A stretch of 64,000 bases of DNA from Acidobacteriota bacterium (GTDB lineage Bacteria; Acidobacteriota; UBA6911; RPQK01; DATIPO01): assembly GCA_035471785.1 (NCBI GenBank), contig DATIPQ010000040.1, forward strand, positions 1-64,000, given 5' to 3'. Made by a program: the position numbers and the translations under genes. Below the pieces are notes generated by a model. That model was not told where the DNA came from. It made no database searches and saw only the letters and a program-made list of their open reading frames with translations. Positions 57,650 through 64,000 of this stretch are shown piece after piece; position 1 is the first letter of the stretch, and each line of letters opens with the position of its first letter.

Positions 57650-57917
57650 CAAATTCTCCTCATCACCCTGGCTCAAGGGTGAAAGTAAGCTCTCAACTCG
57701 CCTCAGCGCTTCCTGGCCCCGTATTGTAACGCCTTCCCCCGTCAAGTCCAAGTAACCCCCGTCACCGCTCACCCGAATATCGGGCGATTCCAAACGCCAA
57801 GCTTAGGGATCGAGAGCGCTCACGACAGGCCGCGCGCGGCTGTGAAGCGCCATCAGGATCGCCGCAAGGATGCGCCTCCCACCTTCCGAATCCCGGCTCC
57901 GGAGCAGCGGCCTTGCT

Positions 57918-57945
57918 TGTTGCGTGGCACGCAACAGGCTATAAT
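57918..57945 (+). promoter_or_regulatory. higBA promoter with 19-base palindromic operator
   Basis: TGTTGCGTG-G-CACGCAACA (57918-57936) is a perfect palindrome with 9-base arms. TATAAT is at 57940-57945, and the GTG start of higB is at 57952, so the transcript is probably leaderless. The HigA antitoxin would bind the palindrome and block polymerase. 57650-57917 otherwise shows no gene. Confidence 0.75.
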
Positions 57946-57951
57946 TCCCAA

Positions 57952-58230
57952 GTGATTCAGTCGATCAAGCACAAGGGCCTCCGTCGGTTCTTCGAATCCG
58001 GTTCGACTGCAAGTATACAGTCACAGCACCGTATGAAGCTGCGGCTTCAATTGGCGGCACTCGATACTGCTGAATCGATTGAAGACATGAACATTCCTGG
58101 ATTTCGCCTCCATCCTCTCAAGGGAAAACGGCAGGGATCCTGGGCCATCGACGTCAGCGGAAACTGGCGGCTGACGTTTCGCTTTGAACAAGGACACGTG
58201 TTCGACGTGAATTACGAGGACTATCACTAA
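57952..58230 (+). CDS. higB: HigB-type mRNA interferase toxin
   Basis: 92 residues from a GTG at 57952, exactly the family length. IKHKGLRRFFESGSTASIQ, the central LRLQLAALDTAESIEDMNIPGFRLHPLKG and WAIDVSGNWRLTFRF...VNYEDYH are the near-invariant blocks of HigB (RelE fold), with the C-terminal DYH. HigB cleaves translated mRNA on the ribosome. The TAA stop overlaps the next ATG by one base. The -10 box is six bases upstream of the GTG. Confidence 0.95.
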   Translation: MIQSIKHKGLRRFFESGSTASIQSQHRMKLRLQLAALDTAESIEDMNIPGFRLHPLKGKRQGSWAIDVSGNWRLTFRFEQGHVFDVNYEDYH

Positions 58231-58523
58231 TGCGCATGCACAATCCTCCCCATCCTGGCGAGTTTATCAAGGGGGTCTATCTTGAGCCTTTTGGCGTGAG
58301 CTATCGGCGGGTGGCTCGTTTGCTCGACGTCGCGCCTTCTACCTTCAGCCGTGTTGTCAGGGGTGATGCGAGTGTCACGCCGGAGATGGCGTTGCGTTTG
58401 TCCAAGACGCTGGGCAGGAGTCCCGAGAGTTGGTTGGCCATGCAGCACAACCACGATCTCTGGCGTGCCAAGAAGCACGTCGATCTGAAAAAGGTCGGCA
58501 AGCTTGAGATCGATGCCGCGTGA
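58230..58523 (+). CDS. higA: HigA-type antitoxin
   Basis: 97 residues. NPPHPGEFIKGVYLEPFGVS is the invariant N-terminus, then the XRE helix-turn-helix (RVARLLDVAPSTFSRVVRG...VTPEMALRLSKTLGRS) and SPESWLAMQ. It neutralises HigB and represses the operon through the palindrome at 57918-57936. Translationally coupled to higB by a one-base overlap. Confidence 0.95.
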   Translation: MRMHNPPHPGEFIKGVYLEPFGVSYRRVARLLDVAPSTFSRVVRGDASVTPEMALRLSKTLGRSPESWLAMQHNHDLWRAKKHVDLKKVGKLEIDAA

Positions 58524-58546
58524 CAAATCTCACGCCGTGGCTGACC

Positions 58547-59005
58547 CTAAGATTGCGATTTGCCTTTGAGCAACTTTTTGAGGCGCCTTAGATCAGGGCG
58601 ATCTTTTTCCTTGCGTCCGGCTGCCTCCTTCATCGAGATAAGATCCTCGAGCGAGGCGAACCAGGTGTTGACGCCCATGAGCATTCCCGGAGTCTTGTTT
58701 TGCCAGACCTGCTCCCAACGAACTCCGGGGACTGAGGAGTGGATCTCAACCCGAAGGAGACCTCCGAACGACAGGATATCGCCCTGGATGAATTCTTCGA
58801 CCTTGAATTCGGGCTCAAAGCCGCCCCATTCACGAACGGCTTCGCGAACGCGCCTGGCGTTTTCAAGGGTCGGTTCAATCAAGACGTCGATGTCACGGGT
58901 CGTGCGGTAGGGGATGTGCGAGAGAACCGCGATCCCGCCGATGACGACGTATTTTGCGCCGCTTTTGTTGAGTGCATCCAGGAAAGCGGCAAAGTCTCTG
59001 CTCAT
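58547..59005 (-). CDS. Nucleotidyltransferase (DUF6036/AbiEii-like)
   Basis: 152 residues. KYVVIGGIAVLSHIPYRTTRDIDVLIEP is the nucleotidyltransferase motif (GG followed by a DxD-type Asp pair, here DID). The C-terminal FASLEDLISMKEAAGRKEKDRPDLRRLKKL resembles the family end ('dLi.mK.a.gR.KD..Dl..L'). Such proteins are found as toxins in AbiE/MenA-like systems and may add nucleotides to tRNA. Upstream on the same strand a small frame overlaps it by 113 bases, which would be the partner. Confidence 0.85.
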   Translation of the reverse strand: MSRDFAAFLDALNKSGAKYVVIGGIAVLSHIPYRTTRDIDVLIEPTLENARRVREAVREWGGFEPEFKVEEFIQGDILSFGGLLRVEIHSSVPGVRWEQVWQNKTPGMLMGVNTWFASLEDLISMKEAAGRKEKDRPDLRRLKKLLKGKSQS

Positions 59006-59165
59006 CGGCTAATCCCTGAGAGATCCAGACGCTATAGGCGGCCTCCTGCAAGGCCATCGCGGCAGCCATCCGCTCCTCGGGAGTGGCCGCCAAAGCATCC
59101 TCTACTTCTCGCTCTATAGCCATCTCGTCGCCAGATTCGTCCAACTTGAACCTCTGCTGCAACAT
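58893..59165 (-). CDS. Small partner protein overlapping the nucleotidyltransferase
   Basis: 90 residues from the ATG at 59163-59165; the conserved-looking part starts at MAIEREVEDAL. EDALAATPEERMAAAMALQEAAYSVW is a helical segment like those of small proteins usually placed before DUF6036 genes ('TPEERxxxAxxL'). The frame then runs 113 bases into the nucleotidyltransferase gene, with a basic, low-complexity end (QQKRRKIRRHRRDRG) that is probably just read-through in the second frame. It could be an antitoxin-type partner. Moderately sure it is real, less sure about its length. Confidence 0.5.
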   Translation of the reverse strand: MLQQRFKLDESGDEMAIEREVEDALAATPEERMAAAMALQEAAYSVWISQGLADEQRLCRFPGCTQQKRRKIRRHRRDRGSLAHPLPHDP

Positions 59166-59250
59166 CGTCCCATTATTCTAGCGCAGCGACGTCTCCAGCG
59201 GGGGCGTTTAGTCCGACCCCGTTTCACCTGATGCATCCCGACCCGGGGCC

Positions 59251-60831
59251 TTAGGGGCGAGTGGAGACTATTATGTTTTCCTCCTGGGTGGCTTCGTTCT
59301 TGAGGCGGAGTTCGTAGAGGTCGGTGCGGCGGTCCAGCCAGTTCAGGGTGGTGCCCTGTTTGCGGTGGCGCTCCAGGAGTTCCAGGTCGACGTCGTGGAC
59401 GACTACGGTTTCGATGTTGGGGGTGCATTCGGCGGCGACGCCGTCTCGCGAGAAGGCGAAATCGGAAGGCGTGAAGATGCCGGATTGAGCGTACTGGATG
59501 TCCATCTGGTCGACGAAGGGCATGTTGCCGACGGTGCCCGAGATGGCCACGTAGAGCGGGTTTTCGATGCAGCGGGCCTGGGCGCAGTAGCGGACGCGCA
59601 AATAGCCGTGGCGCTCGTCGGTGCAGAAGGGAACGAAGATGATCTGGGCGCCCTTTTCAGCCAGGATGCGGGTCATCTCGGGGAACTCCACGTCGTAGCA
59701 GATCTGGATGGCCACCCGTCCCCGGTCGGTATCGAAAACCTCCAGGTCGTGGCCGGGCACCACGCCCCACCAGCGCCTTTCCGCCGGCGTGATGTGAAGT
59801 TTGTACTGCTTGCCGATGCCCCCGTCACGCTTGAAGAGGTAGGCGATGTTGTAGAGCTGGTCCCCTTCCACCGTGACGTGGGAGCCGCCGATGATGTTGA
59901 CGTTGTACTTGATGGCGGCGGCGGAGAAGAACTCCAGGTAGCGCTCGGTGAAGCCGGTCAGCTCGCGGATGCCCTCGGCCGGGTCGGTGGCCTTGACGAA
60001 AGACAGCATCTGAGTCGTCAGCAGTTCGGGAAAAAGCAGAAAGTCGGCCTTGTATCCCGAAGCCACGTCGATGAAGAACTCGCATTGCTGGGCGAAGTCC
60101 TCGAAGCTGTCGATGCGCCGCATCTGGTACTGCACCACGCAGATGCGCACCGGACGCGACGGGCGGTACTTGCGGTGGCTGGGACGGTAGTCGATGTTGG
60201 CCCACTCCAGCAGAGTGGCCCATCCGTCCGACTCGGTGTCTTCCTCGAGGTAGTTGGGCAGCAGCCGCTTGAGGATGAACCCGTTGGAGAGTTGGGTGGT
60301 CAGTACTGGATCGTGGATGTTGCGGTCGAGCACCTGCTGGACGTACTCGCGCGCCGTCATCTTGTCTTTGTAACGGTGGTAGTTGGGGATGCGTCCGCCT
60401 ACCAGCATGCGCTTGAGGTTGCGCTCGCGGCACAGGGTCTTGCGGGCTTCGTAGAGGCGGCGGGCCAGCTTCATGCCGCGGAACTCGGGGTGCACCATGA
60501 TCTCGATGCCGTAGAGAGTGTCTCCCTGGGGATCGTGATTGCGGATGAACCCGTCGCCTGAAATGGCGTCCCAGTCGTGGTGCTCATCGTATTCGTCGAA
60601 GTCGACGATGAGGCTGTTGGACGAGGCCACCACGCGTCCGTCGTACTCGACGACTAACTGACCTTCGGGGAACTGTTCGAGCTGGCTTTCCAGCTCTTGC
60701 CGCTGCCAGCGGCTGTCATGGGGCAGACATTCCTGATGAAGTGCGCGGATCTGCTCGAAATCGTCGCGGCGCATTTGCCGCACTTCGATCTCGCTTTCGA
60801 AGGCGGCAAGGTCGATCTTCTTCATATTCAA
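59251..60831 (-). CDS. GNAT acetyltransferase - carbon-nitrogen hydrolase fusion
   Basis: 526 residues. Residues about 15-215 are a GNAT domain (IEVRQMRRDDFEQIRALHQ and GIEIMVHPEFRGMKLARRLYEA with the RG-x-x-x-A acetyl-CoA loop). From about 228 a nitrilase domain follows with the full triad: Glu in FLLFPELLT, Lys in QYKLHITPAERRWW and Cys in IQICYDVEFPE. This two-domain order is a known but unexplored architecture. It may acetylate and hydrolyse an amide or nitrile of one substrate. The start is MNMKK, with an alternative ATG two codons later. A leader from its divergent neighbour 60871-61560 is not needed; both read the minus strand. Confidence 0.92.
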   Translation of the reverse strand: MNMKKIDLAAFESEIEVRQMRRDDFEQIRALHQECLPHDSRWQRQELESQLEQFPEGQLVVEYDGRVVASSNSLIVDFDEYDEHHDWDAISGDGFIRNHDPQGDTLYGIEIMVHPEFRGMKLARRLYEARKTLCRERNLKRMLVGGRIPNYHRYKDKMTAREYVQQVLDRNIHDPVLTTQLSNGFILKRLLPNYLEEDTESDGWATLLEWANIDYRPSHRKYRPSRPVRICVVQYQMRRIDSFEDFAQQCEFFIDVASGYKADFLLFPELLTTQMLSFVKATDPAEGIRELTGFTERYLEFFSAAAIKYNVNIIGGSHVTVEGDQLYNIAYLFKRDGGIGKQYKLHITPAERRWWGVVPGHDLEVFDTDRGRVAIQICYDVEFPEMTRILAEKGAQIIFVPFCTDERHGYLRVRYCAQARCIENPLYVAISGTVGNMPFVDQMDIQYAQSGIFTPSDFAFSRDGVAAECTPNIETVVVHDVDLELLERHRKQGTTLNWLDRRTDLYELRLKNEATQEENIIVSTRP

Positions 60832-60870
60832 CAGATTATCACGCGCCGACTTCCAGCTTGCACTCAGTTG

Positions 60871-61560
60871 TTACTCGGCCGAGCTGTGGGGACGCATGTT
60901 TTCGGCTACGAAAGTCCAGACCTTGCCTCGGCGCGGATAGCTCTTGAGTTCGAACTGGCCCCGGGCCACGACCAGCATATCCACGTAGTCGCCGGCCTGG
61001 GGAATGTCTTCGGCATCCACTTCGACCAGCACGTCGTAGAGGAACAATCCCGTGCCTTCGCCGGCCACCACGGGCTCTTTTCGGAGGGTGCCGCCCAGCA
61101 GGACGCCGGGCTGCTGCTCCACCTCGCCGGCGGCCTGGTCGGGACGCAGGTAGGCTTCGGGCGGCAGTCCCCAGGAGAACTTGCCCTGGCCGGCCAAATC
61201 GCGCAGCCCGCGGGTCCCTTCGACCACGGCGTGGCGTTCGGCGCCGACCCGCAGGTTGCGCAGCGCCTCATTGGAAGAGGACCGCACCCGCACCCCCTTG
61301 ACAGAGGCGATATCGACCTCGATGGCGCACTGGGCCAGGATGGGAAAACGGGAGGGCAGAACCGCGCCCTGGGGCGGTCGGGCCGCAAAATCAAATTTGA
61401 GGATGCCCCCTTCGGGAGCGTCGGTGGAGCTGTATTCCAAAAGCTGGGAATCGGTCCAGCCCGAAGAGACCACGTGTCCCAGGGCAGTGACCAGCAGTTG
61501 ATTGGGATCGCTGTCGAGTACGGCCAGCGTGACGGATTCGACCGAGTGAATCTTCTGCAT
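60871..61560 (-). CDS. Uncharacterised cytoplasmic-looking protein
   Basis: 229 residues from the ATG at 61558-61560, preceded by GGAGG on its strand. No signal peptide, no membrane helix. Beta-rich pattern (VTLAVLDSDPNQLLVTALGHV, FPILAQCAIEVDIASVKGVRVR, GTGLFLYDVLVEVDAEDIP), with short repeats of hydrophobic strands, perhaps two related halves (residues 10-110 and 150-215). I cannot assign a family. It lies 39 bases upstream of the GNAT-nitrilase gene on the same strand, so the two are likely cotranscribed. Confidence 0.6.
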   Translation of the reverse strand: MQKIHSVESVTLAVLDSDPNQLLVTALGHVVSSGWTDSQLLEYSSTDAPEGGILKFDFAARPPQGAVLPSRFPILAQCAIEVDIASVKGVRVRSSSNEALRNLRVGAERHAVVEGTRGLRDLAGQGKFSWGLPPEAYLRPDQAAGEVEQQPGVLLGGTLRKEPVVAGEGTGLFLYDVLVEVDAEDIPQAGDYVDMLVVARGQFELKSYPRRGKVWTFVAENMRPHSSAE

Positions 61561-61754
61561 CAATCCTCCTTGGCAGTCGTTCAAAGTTCACCATTGTAGT
61601 TGCATTTGGGAGCCAATGAGATCGATGGGCGCTCCCTTTCACCTATGGTCTCCGCCATTCACCGTGGCAAACCCGCCATTCACCGGAAAGGGATTGAGTC
61701 GATGCGCTCGAGCCTGCACAATGAGATGGTCGAGAAAAAACCGGAGACCGAGTA

Positions 61755-62894
61755 ATGAAATTCCTACGCCTCCTCATCAAGAATATGCTGCGCAACAAGC
61801 GGCGCACGTTTCTCACCGTCAGCTCCATTGCCGTCTCGCTATTTCTGGTAGCCACTCTGCTGACGGTGCTGGTGCAGTTGGTGGACCCGCCCGAGACGCC
61901 CGATTCGGCCCTGCGGCTGATCGTCCGCCACCGCGTATCCCTCTTCAACACGCTGCCCATCGCTTACCGCGAGAAAATCGCTCAGATCGAAGGGGTGGAA
62001 GCCGTGGTGGGATCGATGTGGTTCGGCGGATACTGGAAAGACCCCTCCCAGTTTTTCGCCAACTTTTCCGTCAACCCAGACGGTTTCTTCAAGGTCTATC
62101 CTGACCTGCAGCTCCCAGAGGAGCAGAAGGAGGCCTTCAAGAACGACCGTACGGGGGCCTTGGTGGGAGCCAATTTGGCGAAACAGATGGGATGGGAATT
62201 GGGAGACCGCATCACCCTCATCTCGCCGCTCTTCAACCAGATCCAGCCCGAGCTGACCATCCGCGCCATCTACCAGGGGGGCAATGACGACGATATGACC
62301 TTCTACTACCACTGGGACTACTTCAACGAGGGCCTGGGACGCGCCAACTTCACCGGTACCTACAACGTCCGAGCCGCCTCTAAAGAAGATGTACCCCGGG
62401 TGGCGGAAGCCATCGACGCCGCTTTCCGCAACGCCAACCCGCCCACCAAGACCGAGACCGAGCGGGCCTTCATCCTGGGATTCATACAGATGCTGGGCAA
62501 TATTCAGTACCTCATCAGCAGCATTTGCGGCGTGGTGGTGTTCACCGTCATCCTGGTGGCCGCCACCACCATGGCCATGGCCATCCGCGAGCGGGGACGC
62601 GAGATCGCCGTCCTCAAGGCCCTGGGTTTCCGCACCCGCCTCATCCTCTCGCTGCTGCTGAGCGAGTCGGTGTTGCTGGCGGCGCTGGCCGCCTTCATCG
62701 GGTCGATGGCCGCCTGGGCTTTCTTCGGCGCCACGGGAGTGGGTGCCGGATTCATCCCCCGCCTGGCGGTACGTCCCTGGATCATCGGCTTTTGCGTCTT
62801 CATCGGAGCCATGGTGGGACTGCTGGCCTCGGGTATCCCGGCCTGGAGGGCTGCCCGCATTTCGGTGGTCGACGCCATGCGCCGCATCGTTTAG
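61755..62894 (+). CDS. FtsX/MacB-type ABC transporter permease
   Basis: 379 residues. First helix RRTFLTVSSIAVSLFLVATLLTVLVQL, a periplasmic MacB_PCD domain (residues about 45-245), then three helices of the FtsX domain (ICGVVVFTVILVAATTMAMAIRERGREIAVLKALGFRTRLI). It is a normal-length half permease, unlike the ADOP giants. The next gene, 24 bases later, encodes a second permease; together they should form a heterodimer, with an ATPase gene expected just beyond the window. Confidence 0.93.
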   Translation: MKFLRLLIKNMLRNKRRTFLTVSSIAVSLFLVATLLTVLVQLVDPPETPDSALRLIVRHRVSLFNTLPIAYREKIAQIEGVEAVVGSMWFGGYWKDPSQFFANFSVNPDGFFKVYPDLQLPEEQKEAFKNDRTGALVGANLAKQMGWELGDRITLISPLFNQIQPELTIRAIYQGGNDDDMTFYYHWDYFNEGLGRANFTGTYNVRAASKEDVPRVAEAIDAAFRNANPPTKTETERAFILGFIQMLGNIQYLISSICGVVVFTVILVAATTMAMAIRERGREIAVLKALGFRTRLILSLLLSESVLLAALAAFIGSMAAWAFFGATGVGAGFIPRLAVRPWIIGFCVFIGAMVGLLASGIPAWRAARISVVDAMRRIV

Positions 62895-62918
62895 TCCCTG
62901 CCCCAAAGGAATGAAATC

Positions 62919-64000
62919 ATGAAGATCCCCATCAAATACAATCTCAGAAGCATGTGGAACCGCCGCGTCGGCACCCTCCTGACGGCGGCGGGCGTGGGGC
63001 TGACCGTGGCCATCGTCATCGTCATGATGGCCATGGTGGGCGGCTTGACCTCGGCCTTCACCGACACCGGACACAGCGATCAGCTCATCGTCATCCGCAA
63101 GGGCTCCCGCAACGAGGTCAATTCCTACTACGGACTCAACAACTTCGCCACCGTACGCGAGCTTCCCGGCGTCGCCAGCGACGAGGAGGGCAAGCCCCTG
63201 GCGTCGGGAGAAGTCGTGGTGGTCATCAACTGGCCGCGCTCCAGCGGAGAAGAGACCAACCTGACCATGCGGGGCATGGGCGAACAGGGACTCAAGCTGC
63301 GTCCCGAACTGCGCATTGTGGAAGGACGCACCTTCGAGTCCGGCGTACGCGAAATCATCGTCAGCCGCTCGGCCTCTCAGCGTTTCGACGGATTTCGGTT
63401 AGGCGACACGCCGCTCATCAACGATGCCCCCTGGACGGTGGTGGGCATCTTCGAGACCGGCGGATCGGCCTATGACTCCGAGATCATGACGTCCCACAGC
63501 GATATCGCCCAGGAATGGCAGCGTCCCATCCACAGCTCCATCCTGCTGCGGGCCCAGGACCTGCAAGCCGTCGAGGACATCCGAAAGCGCATCGACGAAG
63601 ACCGCAACATCGACCTGCAGGCGATTCCCCAGCGTCAGTATTTCGCCGACCAGACCTCGTCGGCGGGTCCGGTGCTGGTGCTGGGCACCTTCGTGGCCGT
63701 CATGATGGGGATCGGGGCCTGTTTTGCCGCCATGAACATGATGTATGGGACCATCATGGCGCGGGTCAAAGAGATCGCCACCCTGCGCGCCCTGGGCTTC
63801 AAAAGGCGCAGCATCCTCAGTTCCTTCATGGTGGAGGCCATGCTGCTGACGCTGCTGGCGGGAATCCTGGGGTGCCTCATGGCCCTGCCGTTGAACGGAA
63901 TCACCACCGGTACCGCCAACATGGGCACCAACGGAAGCTTCAGCGAAATCCTCTTCCAGTTCCGCATCACTCCGCCTCTCCTGGTGGCCGGAATCGTCTT
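62919..64000 (+). CDS. FtsX/MacB-type ABC transporter permease (cut by window edge)
   Basis: 360 codons seen from the ATG at 62919 (an ATG at 62911 leads to a stop after three codons). First helix RVGTLLTAAGVGLTVAIVIVMMAMVGGL, periplasmic domain, then FtsX part starting VLVLGTFVAVMMGIGACFAAMNMMYGTIMARVKEIATLRALGFKRRSI. The last helix lies beyond base 64000. Spacing to the previous permease is 24 bases, so same operon. The role is likely lipoprotein, peptide or antibiotic efflux, as in MacB-like systems. Confidence 0.9.
   Translation, partial: MKIPIKYNLRSMWNRRVGTLLTAAGVGLTVAIVIVMMAMVGGLTSAFTDTGHSDQLIVIRKGSRNEVNSYYGLNNFATVRELPGVASDEEGKPLASGEVVVVINWPRSSGEETNLTMRGMGEQGLKLRPELRIVEGRTFESGVREIIVSRSASQRFDGFRLGDTPLINDAPWTVVGIFETGGSAYDSEIMTSHSDIAQEWQRPIHSSILLRAQDLQAVEDIRKRIDEDRNIDLQAIPQRQYFADQTSSAGPVLVLGTFVAVMMGIGACFAAMNMMYGTIMARVKEIATLRALGFKRRSILSSFMVEAMLLTLLAGILGCLMALPLNGITTGTANMGTNGSFSEILFQFRITPPLLVAGIV

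Noticed and set aside
57650-57951. A coding region before higB (frame from 57913)
   Set aside because: The longer frame starts inside the operator palindrome; HigB similarity begins at the GTG 57952.

Overview
The window is high-GC, gene-dense DNA of a diderm bacterium, most likely an Acidobacteriota. The main reasons are a VWA protein of the type known as 'VWFA-related acidobacterial domain', three very large MacB/FtsX-type permeases of the acidobacterial ADOP kind (two with an N-terminal HTH, one in a PadR operon), a stranded ADOP prefix domain, a DUF5666 protein, and an LptD outer-membrane protein. No rRNA gene, complete tRNA, CRISPR array or intact transposase was recognised.

Layout. 1-4.5 kb is a graveyard of toxin-antitoxin and mobile genes: a HigA tail, an intact MazE/MazF-like pair, a Phd-VapC fusion relic, a DUF4143 ATPase, a frameshifted HigA relic and a Fic protein, partly enclosed by direct repeats. 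4.6-10 kb holds a serine hydrolase, an HTH-ADOP permease and a response regulator/PP2C phosphatase. 10-14.4 kb holds a likely 3-keto-glycoside set (DUF1080 hydrolase, gluconate-2-dehydrogenase subunit 3-like protein, GMC oxidoreductase, TIM-barrel isomerase). 14.6-20.3 kb holds a VWA protein with an M48 protease, then an ECF sigma factor overlapping an anti-sigma/VWA fusion. 20.4-26 kb has a bacterial protein with two PARP-type zinc fingers, a relic tRNA, lpdA and acnA. 27-32.7 kb has a second HTH-ADOP permease and a DUF4062-TPR protein. 32.7-38.2 kb is an envelope cluster on the minus strand (DUF481 protein, two signal peptidases I, folK, lptD). 38.3-42.4 kb has an AhpD-like protein, a Ca/Na exchanger, a DUF2252 protein and an enolase-superfamily protein.

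42.4-46.2 kb is the most interesting part. It is a mer-like operon: merR with a mer-type promoter, a small thioredoxin-like protein, merT, then a thioredoxin-like lipoprotein whose frame is interrupted by a single TGA. That TGA sits exactly where the first cysteine of a CxxC motif would be (giving UxxC), and a potential SECIS hairpin follows at once. A lipoprotein with an HExxH motif comes next. I interpret the fourth gene as a selenoprotein acting in thiol, mercury or metal(loid) handling at the envelope. No merA is present.

46.2-47.8 kb is an ATP-grasp ligase. 47.9-52.7 kb is a lower-GC, probably transferred island: a SET-domain protein, a pentapeptide-repeat membrane protein between two copies of a palindrome, and an overlapping pair of a carboxynorspermidine-decarboxylase-like enzyme and a DUF3326 protein. 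52.7-64 kb holds the PadR/ADOP operon with a clear operator, a DUF5666 protein with a terminator, a higBA module, a nucleotidyltransferase module, a GNAT-nitrilase fusion, an unknown protein and two FtsX-type permeases, the last one cut by the window edge.
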